NCBI GenBank assembly: GCA_001304035.1
Contig: LJUD01000048.1
Location: forward strand, 1 to 12,212
Source: a bacterium SM23_31
Lineage (GTDB): Bacteria > SM23-31
Direction of reading: 5' to 3'
Length of the DNA stretch: 12,212 nucleotides
Shown here: positions 5,756 through 11,796 of the stretch, piece after piece
Layout: every line of letters begins with the position of its first letter
Position numbering within the stretch: position 1 is the first letter of the stretch
Notes under the pieces: generated by a model
The model's input: only the letters and a program-made list of their open reading frames with translations
What the model was told of the DNA's origin: nothing
Databases searched by the model: none
Program-made: the position numbers and the translations under genes

Positions 5756-7084
5756 TCACTCAATCTTCCATATACCCGTATTACTGACGACATATTTTAT
5801 CAGAAAAATAACAGCTACCACGTTGATAAGAACCGTAAAAGCATTTAACAGGTCACCCCAGCTCCAGAGTGATTCAGCCTCCATAAATCCAAAAATAATC
5901 GCAAAGCAGAAAGCCCAGCGGAATACCTTTCTCACTCGAGTACCCCAGACATAGGCAAAACACTGCTCACCGTAAAAACACCATGCTACAAGTGTGGAAT
6001 ACCCGAAGAGGAAAGAAGCAAGAAAAACAATATATCCGCCGTAACCACCGAACAGCTCGCTAAATGCTAAAGTAGTAAGAGCGGTGCTGGTTTCGCCCGA
6101 ATCCAATACACCGGTAATAAGGATTGTGAACGCAGTCAGTGTTCCCACTACTGTATCGATGACCACACCGAACATACCGATAAGACTTTGTTTTACCGGG
6201 TTATCCGTTTTTGCCGTGCTGTACATGATCGGCGAGCTTCCTGTGCCTGCTTCATTGGAATAAAACCCGCGGGCTACGCCGTAGCGCATTGCCATCATCA
6301 CGGTAGCGCCGGCAAATCCACCTGATGCACCTGCAGGAGTAAATGCTTTTGAGATAATCAACTTCACCACGTCAACAAATGCGCCGGCGTAAGCAATAAG
6401 AATCGTCAATCCAAATATTAGATAGAGTATAACCATAAGCGGAGTGATTTTTTCGAGGGTTCGAGCAATCGACTTTAATCCGCCTATGATGACCAGCCAG
6501 GTCAAACCGGCAAGGACAATGCATGAGGGAAGCATGGGTAAACCAAAGGTAGTATACGCTGCCAGCGAAATTGAATTGGACTGAATGGTAGAAGTTGCGA
6601 GAAGGGTTTTTATGCCCATAGTCAGTGCGAACAGCACAGCCAGCCACCGTAATTTCAGCACTTTTTCTATGTAGTACATGGGACCTCCGGAGAAGGTGCC
6701 GTCCGGGCTTTTTTCCCGATATACCAACGCCAGGAGCGTTTCCGAATATACGATTATCATTGCGATGAACGACGCAATCCAGAGCCAGAATATTGCACCC
6801 GGACCTCCGACTGCAATTGCCGTGGCGAAGCCGGCAATATTCCCGTTGCCGATCACTCCCCCGAGCGCCGAAAAAAGCGACTGCAACGGGGTGATGTTTC
6901 CTTCACCGGCGCCCGTCCGGTATTTATAGGTGAGTTGACCCGCTTTAAAGAACCGGGCGAATTGCAATCCCTTCAGCCGGAGAGAAAAATAGATGCCGAC
7001 CAAGGAAAGAAAAATCAGCATCGGCGGTCCCCAGAGCCAGGTGGCAGAGTCACGGACAAATTGTTCAATCGAGGCAAACACCAT
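5756..7084 (-). CDS. Sodium:alanine/glycine symporter, AGCS family
   Basis: Inner-membrane amino acid importer driven by sodium (or protons), of the alanine or glycine:cation symporter family. Its 442 residues, normal for AGCS, hold about 10-11 helices. Family marks are LQSLFSALGGVIGNGNIAGF (67-86), GGPGAIFWLW (93-102), the DGTFSGGPMYYIEK segment and, in the C-terminal half, RGFYSNEAGTGSSPIMYSTA. Two core motifs depart from the form I know: GNGNIAG where GTGNIAG is usual, and an Ala/Met-rich stretch after FWLW where Gly is usual. Substrate preference may therefore differ from alanine/glycine. ATG at 7084 has only a weak purine-rich leader. The gene stands alone and converges on the DUF3267 gene, 72 bases away. 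Confidence 0.92.
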   Translation of the reverse strand: MVFASIEQFVRDSATWLWGPPMLIFLSLVGIYFSLRLKGLQFARFFKAGQLTYKYRTGAGEGNITPLQSLFSALGGVIGNGNIAGFATAIAVGGPGAIFWLWIASFIAMIIVYSETLLALVYREKSPDGTFSGGPMYYIEKVLKLRWLAVLFALTMGIKTLLATSTIQSNSISLAAYTTFGLPMLPSCIVLAGLTWLVIIGGLKSIARTLEKITPLMVILYLIFGLTILIAYAGAFVDVVKLIISKAFTPAGASGGFAGATVMMAMRYGVARGFYSNEAGTGSSPIMYSTAKTDNPVKQSLIGMFGVVIDTVVGTLTAFTILITGVLDSGETSTALTTLAFSELFGGYGGYIVFLASFLFGYSTLVAWCFYGEQCFAYVWGTRVRKVFRWAFCFAIIFGFMEAESLWSWGDLLNAFTVLINVVAVIFLIKYVVSNTGIWKIE

Positions 7085-7550
7085 TCTACTTCATGCTAAT
7101 AATTTAGTTTTTACCTGTATTAAATGGGTAATTTAAGGGATGTATTCCATTAAAAAGGAATCCAACAAAATGAGACTGACGGCCTTATCCGTACATTCTG
7201 TACTAATTTCTTTTAATGCTTCGGATGAGTATTTTCCGGTCAGTGAAAACGTTGATAAAACAATCTCTAATTTCAATGTTAACGGTTGAAATCCCGAAGT
7301 ATCAAGACAGGATAACAATAAAATCATTTGCTAAAAAATCATGTGCAAATGTGTAAAATTTTTATTATCATATAATTCCGATACAAATATTTATAGAACA
7401 ATATACAGATATCGGCATGAAAATTCAATAGATTATTCCCGATAAAAAAATAAATTATTTACTCTATTTTAAAAAATCTTAATTTCCATGCTTGCTTTTT
7501 AAAATATGATGATGTATTTTCTAAAACAGCAGTTGGATTTTAAATATTCT

Positions 7551-7580
7551 TTCGCAAAGACGCAAAGCTGGCAAAGAAAG
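7551..7580. repeat. Copy of the CGCAAAG-type intergenic repeat
   Basis: TTCGCAAAGACGCAAAGCTG then GCAAAGAAAG: three CAAAG words at 8-9-base spacing. It matches the style of the copies at 3996-4150. An AT-rich inverted repeat follows directly (7583-7616). Confidence 0.6.
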
Positions 7581-7813
7581 CAATTGTATTTGATGTTCAA
7601 TTTCAGTAAATACAATAGACTATTAAACATAACAGATAACTGAAAATTAATAATTGCAAGAAAAATACTAATAGCCGGACTTTAGAAAACTTTGATACTC
7701 TGCGATATATTAAAAAAGTTATTATTGAATTACTCCCAAAATTTCAGTATTAATAATTTAGCAATCAATTTAAGATTTTATTAATTGTCTAAGTACGTTG
7801 CAAAACATCAATC

Positions 7814-7821
7814 AAGGAGGT
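7814..7821 (+). promoter_or_regulatory. Strong ribosome binding site for the EF-Tu-like gene
   Basis: AAGGAGGT lies 4 bases before ATG at 7826, a near-perfect Shine-Dalgarno. It fixes the start and suggests high translation of this small protein. Confidence 0.8.
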
Positions 7822-7825
7822 ATCA

Positions 7826-8083
7826 ATGAATGAGCAATTAATTGGAGAAATTAGTCATTACTGGGGTAACATCGAGGTTGCCGGAATAGAGATAACCGAC
7901 GGTGAACTCCGTGTTGGAGATGAAATCCACATCAAGGGAATCACTACCGATTTTACCCAAAAAGTGGATTCCATGCAAATTGAAATGAAAAACATCGAGA
8001 AAGCTCAAAAAGGCGATTCAATCGGACTTAAAGTAGCCGAAAAAGTGCGGGAAAATGATAAGGTCTATAAAGTTATACCTTAA
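7826..8083 (+). CDS. Free-standing EF-Tu domain 2-like beta-barrel protein
   Basis: Protein of 85 residues resembling the small 'translation elongation factor-like' proteins of bacteria and archaea. It consists of one beta-barrel similar to domain 2 of translational GTPases. Visible marks are IGEISHYWGNIEVAGIEI (6-23), GELRVGDEIHIKG (26-38), TTDFTQKVDSMQIEM (40-54) and KAQKGDSIGLKVAEKVRENDKVYKV split across 59-83. The GDEIHIKG and KGDSIGL turns are the classical barrel motifs. The GTPase domain (GHVDHGKT, NKxD) is absent, so it cannot hydrolyse GTP. A role in tRNA, ribosome or protein binding is possible but unproven. The start is set by the strong ribosome site, and a terminator follows the stop codon. 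Confidence 0.85.
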   Translation: MNEQLIGEISHYWGNIEVAGIEITDGELRVGDEIHIKGITTDFTQKVDSMQIEMKNIEKAQKGDSIGLKVAEKVRENDKVYKVIP

Positions 8084-8094
8084 TAAAAATAACT

Positions 8095-8124
8095 CGTTCC
8101 CGGTTTCTGCCGGTGAACGTTTTT
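8095..8124 (+). terminator. Rho-independent terminator after the EF-Tu-like gene
   Basis: CGTTCCCGG (8095-8103) pairs with CCGGTGAACG (8110-8119) with one bulged base and a 6-base loop, and T5 (8120-8124) follows. It begins 11 bases after the stop codon at 8083. Confidence 0.7.
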
Positions 8125-8126
8125 AT

Positions 8127-8157
8127 CGTTCCCAATCTTTGACTGGGGACGGGAACG
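8127..8157. repeat. GTTCCC/GGGAAC palindrome
   Basis: CGTTCCC (8127-8133) and GGGAACG (8151-8157) form a 7-bp stem, and the interior CCCA/TGGG words offer alternative pairing. Its first half repeats the CGTTCCC of the adjacent terminator. Read on the minus strand it could end transcription of the TrmO-like gene. Palindromes of this GTTCCC type are common dispersed intergenic elements. Confidence 0.55.
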
Positions 8158-8173
8158 GCTCATTTTATGCTTG

Positions 8174-8617
8174 TTATTTCTTATTTTTCTCAATTACTTT
8201 TTTTGCCCATTCGGGAAGGATAAAGACTTCATTTTCTTTATCATAAGTATACGGTACGAAACACTTAATATCTAAAACCGGCGAATTGTCAAATGCATCT
8301 ATTTCGTCGATGTATACGCGGTTTTCTTTGACCGACTGAATTCTGCAGTGGCTGACAGCTATCAGATTTGGCCTGACCGGCGCACAGGTTGCAAACACAC
8401 CGACTCCTTTTCCGTGCGATATCCTGCTTGTTACAAGCATCCCTTTTTTTTCAGGTGTATCGTTCCTGTCGAACCAATAAACAACCGTAACATGAGAAAA
8501 TTCATCCAGACCAGTAAGCCCTTCCTTGTATTTTTCAAAGACTTCGATATAGACATTATCCCCTGATTTTTTTACTTTTCCGATAGGATAAATCTTAAAA
8601 AATGACAATTTCATCAT
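8174..8617 (-). CDS. TrmO/TsaA-family tRNA A37 N6-methyltransferase, divergent
   Basis: Protein of 147 residues of the TsaA-like (UPF0066) beta-barrel family. Characterised members (TrmO) use S-adenosylmethionine to methylate N6 of t6A at position 37 of tRNA-Thr. Visible motifs are IYPIGKVK (9-16), GLTGLDEFSHVTVVYWF (33-49), GVGVFATCAPVRPNLIAVSH (71-90) and IDAFDNSPVLDIKCFVPY (106-123). The core motif is usually ATRSPxRPNPIGLS. Here Arg is replaced by Cys78 and PIGLS by LIAVS, so activity or substrate may differ. E. coli TrmO is longer (about 235 residues); this is the short single-domain form. ATG at 8617 has AGGG 7 bases upstream; ATG at 8614 is an alternative. Confidence 0.85.
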   Translation of the reverse strand: MMKLSFFKIYPIGKVKKSGDNVYIEVFEKYKEGLTGLDEFSHVTVVYWFDRNDTPEKKGMLVTSRISHGKGVGVFATCAPVRPNLIAVSHCRIQSVKENRVYIDEIDAFDNSPVLDIKCFVPYTYDKENEVFILPEWAKKVIEKNKK

Positions 8618-8669
8618 TGCATTGCCCTATATTTAAGAAAAATAATATTTTCCCAAATACAATTTTTAA

Positions 8670-8701
8670 CCGCTGAGACGCATCGCCATGCGTCTCTACG
8701 G
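8670..8701. repeat. GAGACGCAT palindrome
   Basis: A perfect 9-bp stem, GAGACGCAT (8675-8683) with ATGCGTCTC (8688-8696), has a CGCC loop. It is extended by ACCG/CGGT flanks (about 8669-8672 and 8699-8702) across a 2-base mismatch. The preceding TTTTTAACCGCTGAGACGC links it to the AACCGC ends of the CGCAAAG-type repeats. Similar GAGACGC palindromes occur dispersed in many bacterial genomes. Confidence 0.65.
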
Positions 8702-8780
8702 TGAAAAGTACTTATTTGATTAGGCTTATTTATTCCCAACATACATAACTTAACTAACTAATTGCCTTTCACGAAACTCG

Positions 8781-8796
8781 TCCCGAGTAATCGGGA
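8781..8796. repeat. TCCCGA/TCGGGA hairpin
   Basis: TCCCGA (8781-8786) and TCGGGA (8791-8796) pair around a GTAA tetraloop. It is a compact 6-bp perfect stem; no T-run follows on either strand. Confidence 0.5.
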
Positions 8797-8825
8797 TCTG
8801 ACAATGAGTTACAGGGATTAAAAAA

Positions 8826-8870
8826 TGCCTTTTTCGCCCAAAAACACCCTTTTTTAGGGGTTATTAGGCA
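8826..8870 (-). terminator. Nested palindrome, probable ECF operon terminator
   Basis: Outer arms are TGCCT (8826-8830) and AGGCA (8866-8870). The inner stem pairs AACACCCT (8843-8850) with AGGGGTT (8856-8862) with one bulged base. On the minus strand the inner stem is followed by T5 and the outer stem by T6, both suiting Rho-independent termination. It lies about 210 bases past the EcfT stop codon. On the plus strand the outer arm is also followed by GTTTTTT, so it may work in both directions. Confidence 0.5.
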
Positions 8871-8930
8871 GTTTTTTGAGAAATTTACGGTAAAATGCTC
8901 ATTTTTTCATAAAATCACCTCTTCTGTCGT

Positions 8931-8956
8931 CCTGATCCCGCTTAGCGGGATTCAGG
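8931..8956. repeat. Palindrome, copy 1 of TGATCCCGCTTAGCGGGATT
   Basis: CCTGA/TCAGG and TCCCGC/GCGGGA form an 11-bp stem with one bulged T and a TTA loop. The 20-mer TGATCCCGCTTAGCGGGATT (8933-8952) recurs exactly at 9004-9023. Confidence 0.7.
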
Positions 8957-8975
8957 ATCTAAAAACAAAGCATAG

Positions 8976-8996
8976 ATTCCGGATCAAGTCCGGAAT
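8976..8996. repeat. ATTCCGGA/TCCGGAAT palindrome
   Basis: Perfect 8-bp stem (8976-8983 with 8989-8996) around TCAAG. It sits midway between the two copies of the TGATCCCGC palindrome, so the three may be parts of one composite element spanning 8931-9027. Confidence 0.7.
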
Positions 8997-9003
8997 GACA
9001 GGG

Positions 9004-9027
9004 TGATCCCGCTTAGCGGGATTATCA
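9004..9027. repeat. Palindrome, copy 2 of TGATCCCGCTTAGCGGGATT
   Basis: TGATCCCGC and GCGGGATTATCA pair around TTA with a short bulge. The 20-base core is identical to copy 1 at 8933-8952. Confidence 0.7.
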
Positions 9028-9045
9028 AAATACTATATTGAGCTT

Positions 9046-9060
9046 TCAGACAAAGTCTGA
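9046..9060. repeat. TCAGAC/GTCTGA hairpin after the EcfT gene
   Basis: A perfect 6-bp stem (9046-9051 with 9055-9060) closes on AAA. It begins 18 bases past the end of the EcfT coding region on the minus strand. There is no T-run, so a role in 3'-end stability is more likely than termination. Confidence 0.45.
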
Positions 9061-9077
9061 TCTTAAGAAAAGTGATA

Positions 9078-9797
9078 TTACATTATACTAAAAAACATTA
9101 TTAAAATACAAATAATTCCTACGCTCCAATCGGAGAGTCCGAATTTAGGCAATTGATAATGAGGATTATCCAATCCCCTTCTCAATTCAAGGCTTATAGC
9201 GGATTGCTCTGAATATCTAACAGTGGCAAATATTATTGGCATAGTCACCGGCATCCAGTTTGAAAGCCGCCACATACTCTTAAACTGCATCCCGCGCAAT
9301 GTCTGGGCTTCAACTATGTTCTTTACTTCATGAATTAAGCGGGGAAGAAGGTTTACAACGTGTGTTATTATCTGGCTTATTACATCAGGTATTTTAATTG
9401 CCTTTAAGGCGTGGAGAATATCCCGCGGGTCGGTACACGCCGCTATAAGAAAATTCATTAATATTAGATTCAAAAATCTTAAAGCATAAATGCTGCCTTC
9501 ACGGATGCCGATCAATAGACCCTCAGTATACGTTTGTTCTTTCCACAAATAAGAGAGCACAAATACTGCCATCAGCATTGGAAGGCTGAGCATAAAGAGT
9601 TTAATTATTGCCGCAGCTTTTCCGAATTTAACTTTGAAAATCCGAATAATAAGAAGAATTATTCCAAGATATATAACGAGTAAAATTATATTTGAAATTA
9701 AAAAAGCAAAAACTGCAGTTGTTATTAATAAAATAATTTTTATTAACGGATGTAACCTGCAGATAAAATTATCATTTGATATAACATGAAATAACAT
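9078..9797 (-). CDS. ecfT: ECF transporter transmembrane component EcfT
   Basis: Scaffold subunit of an energy-coupling factor (ECF) vitamin/metal importer in the inner membrane, linking the ATPases to the S component. It has 239 residues from ATG at 9797. Hydrophobic helices occur at about 18-54, 62-86, 100-122 and the C-terminus. Two cytoplasmic coupling-helix motifs are visible: EAQTLRG (163-169) and LELRRG (203-208). The first fits the family A-x-x-R-G pattern well; the second has Arg where Ala is common. The frame extends to GTG at 9815. GGAG lies 6 bases before ATG 9797 (3 before ATG 9800), which favours these starts. The gene overlaps the ATPase gene by about 26 bases, implying translational coupling. 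It is the last gene of the operon. Confidence 0.88.
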   Translation of the reverse strand: MLFHVISNDNFICRLHPLIKIILLITTAVFAFLISNIILLVIYLGIILLIIRIFKVKFGKAAAIIKLFMLSLPMLMAVFVLSYLWKEQTYTEGLLIGIREGSIYALRFLNLILMNFLIAACTDPRDILHALKAIKIPDVISQIITHVVNLLPRLIHEVKNIVEAQTLRGMQFKSMWRLSNWMPVTMPIIFATVRYSEQSAISLELRRGLDNPHYQLPKFGLSDWSVGIICILIMFFSIM

Positions 9798-11199
9798 CAT
9801 TCTCTCCGACTTCACCCATAGCGTTATCTTTAATTATCTCCCCCCTGTTAAGTAATACGGCACGGTTACATACAGCTCTTGCAAAGTTTAAATCATGGGT
9901 GATTATTACAAAGGTCTTTCCATCGGCATTAAGTTTTTTAATTTGTTCAAGCAAGATCTTCTGATTGTAAAAATCAAGAGCGCACGTTGGTTCGTCAAGA
10001 ATTAAAATTTCCGGATTGTATGCCAGTACACCAATAATATTTACCCTCCGCTTTTCGCCGTAACTCAAACTAAAAGGGTCTCTATCTTCAAAATTTTTCA
10101 TTTGAAAATCACTTAAAAACTTTGAAATATTCGTCGAATAGACCGTTTTCTCAATGCCAAAATTCTTTGGGCCAAAAGAACATTCTTCATTTACCGTAGG
10201 TGCAAAAATCTGCTGGTCGGGATTCTGCATCACGTAACCGGTCTTTTTATACCGGCTTCTTGAATTTGACAGCGGTTTTCCATCAGTTTTAATATTCCCG
10301 GACCGGGGTTTGTATAAACCGCAAATTACCTTTGCCAGCGTTGATTTCCCGCTGCCATTCGGACCCAGAATAGCAATGTTTTCTCCTCGAAAAATCGTGA
10401 GGTTGATATCCCGAAGAACCGGCTTTTCGCACTGATAGTGATAATATACGTTATTTAGTTGTATCAGAGGTTCTTTTCCGTTGAGGCTTATCGAAGAAGA
10501 TACCGGAAACAAGTTTTCCGAGAGAACCTTATCTTTCAGCCTGCCGTTATCTAAAAAGTGGACACGGTCACAAAATTGTTTTAATAACGGGATATGATGT
10601 TCAATAAGCAAAACAGCAGCGTTATGTTTTTGAGCCCAGCCCGATACAAATTGCAGCACCCTTATTAAATTGAACCGGTCTGCGTACTGCGTCGGCTCAT
10701 CCAGTATGAGGACTTTAGGCATCTGCATCAAGGTGGCGCCTAAAGCAATCCGCTGTATCTCGCCCATTGACAATTCCCGCGGATTACAGGATAAGAAGTT
10801 TTCAAGATTTAATCCACTTACTACATCTGAAAAAATCTCTTTTATATAACTTTCCTGCCATCCGAGATTACGCGGCGTAAAAAGCAATTCATCGTAAACT
10901 GTCTGTGAGAATAATTGAAATGAAGGGTCCTGAAAAACAATGGCTGATTGTGTACGATAAGGATTATTCCGGAATTCCCGCCGCGAAGTGGTGGATACCC
11001 ATTTAATAGTGCCCTGTAACTCTGCCTTGATAAAAGAAGGAATTACACCGGAAACGATAAGCCCAAGAAGCGTTTTACCTCCTCCTGAAGGTCCGGTCAG
11101 CCCTATAATTGAACCCTTTTTCAGCGTGAGATTTATGTTTTGAAGAAGAAAATTACTCTGACCGGGAAACCGGAGTGATACGTCACGTAATTCAAGCAT
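9772..11199 (-). CDS. ECF transporter ATPase, two fused ABC domains (EcfA-EcfA')
   Basis: Energises an ECF importer by ATP hydrolysis at the inner membrane. Its 475 residues hold two complete ABC domains in one chain, replacing separate EcfA1 and EcfA2. Domain 1: Walker A GPSGGGKT (36-43), Q-loop VFQDP (88-92), signature LSMGE (143-147), Walker B LILDEP (164-169), switch His near 201 (IEHH). Domain 2: GPNGSGKS (279-286), VMQNP (323-327), LSYGE (378-382), LILDEP (399-404), His435 (ITHD). LSMGE and LSYGE replace LSGGQ; Glu in the last position is uncommon but both Walker sets are intact. ATG at 11199 starts one base after the S-component stop codon; a TTG at 11223 would overlap it and lacks a ribosome site. 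Codons for WVSTTS (about 67-72) lie in a DNA stretch matching the 980-1044 palindrome. Confidence 0.92.
   Translation of the reverse strand: MLELRDVSLRFPGQSNFLLQNINLTLKKGSIIGLTGPSGGGKTLLGLIVSGVIPSFIKAELQGTIKWVSTTSRREFRNNPYRTQSAIVFQDPSFQLFSQTVYDELLFTPRNLGWQESYIKEIFSDVVSGLNLENFLSCNPRELSMGEIQRIALGATLMQMPKVLILDEPTQYADRFNLIRVLQFVSGWAQKHNAAVLLIEHHIPLLKQFCDRVHFLDNGRLKDKVLSENLFPVSSSISLNGKEPLIQLNNVYYHYQCEKPVLRDINLTIFRGENIAILGPNGSGKSTLAKVICGLYKPRSGNIKTDGKPLSNSRSRYKKTGYVMQNPDQQIFAPTVNEECSFGPKNFGIEKTVYSTNISKFLSDFQMKNFEDRDPFSLSYGEKRRVNIIGVLAYNPEILILDEPTCALDFYNQKILLEQIKKLNADGKTFVIITHDLNFARAVCNRAVLLNRGEIIKDNAMGEVGENDVISCYIK
10981..11015. repeat. Partial match to the 980-1044 palindrome inside a coding region
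   Basis: CGAAGTGGTGGATACC (10984-10999) is the exact reverse complement of 995-1010. GTGCCCT (11009-11015) follows in the same order as AGGGCAC (984-990), with a 4-base longer gap here. The inner hairpin stem is degraded (GCGG in place of GTGG). It lies in frame within domain 1 of the ECF ATPase. Confidence 0.45.
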
Positions 11200-11200
11200 T

Positions 11201-11776
11201 TCAAGAAGTTCTCCATCCGGCAATTCGTCTCACCCACCCGCTTCCCTCTAATCCCTTCCATACGAGCAGTGTCAGGTGAACTGCAATAATATTCACAATC
11301 AGACTGGTTGCTATGTTGATACCCAATAATAACTGCACAACCTCGCTCCATGGCATTCCGTACAATAATTTTACGCCCATAAGGGCAAACTGGTTTATTA
11401 TGCCGCCTATAATACAGGCAACAAATATACGGATGTAGAGATGATTCTTGAAAAGCTCCATAAAGCTGTCAAGAATAAATCCGTATATTACCGCCGGAAT
11501 TATTTTTAAGAAACCCGGCAAGCCGAAACTTGCCGGCATTGCTATAACCGCTAAAATACTCCAAACGAATTCATAGATTATCAGCGTTCCGAATTTATCT
11601 ATCACCAATCGTGTAATAAGCAGCATCATTGTCGGGACGATCAAGTCGATCCTGATAAATTCCCCTATACCAGAGGCAGTGAGAATTGGCTTTACGATTA
11701 AACCGAATGCAAAATCCAATCCGATCATCGATGAAAGAAAAATTATCTCGACTGTAGAAAAATATTTAGATTTCAT
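11201..11776 (-). CDS. ECF transporter S component (substrate-binding membrane protein)
   Basis: Small, very hydrophobic protein of 191 residues with about six predicted helices (about 8-30, 43-58, 64-82, 86-106, 113-134 and 147-174) and a basic C-terminal tail (WVRRIAGWRTS). Size, helix number and position between a transporter ATPase and a receptor fit the substrate-binding S component of an ECF importer. I do not recognise a substrate-specific signature, so thiamine, cobalamin, a metal or another cofactor all remain open. ATG at 11776 is preferred because the open frame upstream overlaps the receptor gene; no clear Shine-Dalgarno is present. Its stop codon (11201-11203) lies one base before the ATPase ATG, a sign of coupled translation, and the receptor gene ends 20 bases upstream. 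Confidence 0.75.
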   Translation of the reverse strand: MKSKYFSTVEIIFLSSMIGLDFAFGLIVKPILTASGIGEFIRIDLIVPTMMLLITRLVIDKFGTLIIYEFVWSILAVIAMPASFGLPGFLKIIPAVIYGFILDSFMELFKNHLYIRIFVACIIGGIINQFALMGVKLLYGMPWSEVVQLLLGINIATSLIVNIIAVHLTLLVWKGLEGSGWVRRIAGWRTS

Positions 11777-11796
11777 TGATATATAACATTTTGCGT

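Larger units (their letters stand above)
7085..7825. other. 740-base AT-rich spacer with repeat fragments, no convincing gene
   Basis: The spacer separates the divergent AGCS (-) and EF-Tu-like (+) genes. A 64-codon minus-strand frame (7133-7327) exists but has no ribosome site and no recognisable motif, so I do not call it a gene. The rest is very AT-rich and holds one CGCAAAG-type repeat (7551-7580) and an inverted repeat ATTGTATTT/AAATACAAT (7583-7591/7608-7616). The promoter of the gene at 7826 must lie near the right end. Confidence 0.5.
8618..9077. other. 460-base spacer rich in unrelated palindromes, no gene seen
   Basis: The spacer lies between the 5' end of the TrmO-like gene and the 3' end of the ECF operon. 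No coding frame is supported. It contains at least six separate inverted repeats, most listed as individual entries, including a likely operon terminator near 8826-8870. TrmO promoter elements should lie near 8620-8670 on the minus strand but are not obvious. Confidence 0.6.

Noticed and set aside
7133..7327. 64-codon minus-strand frame upstream of the AGCS gene
   Set aside because: There is no ribosome site before its ATG, no family resemblance, and it lies in a repeat-bearing AT-rich spacer. It could be a gene remnant, but the sequence does not show this.
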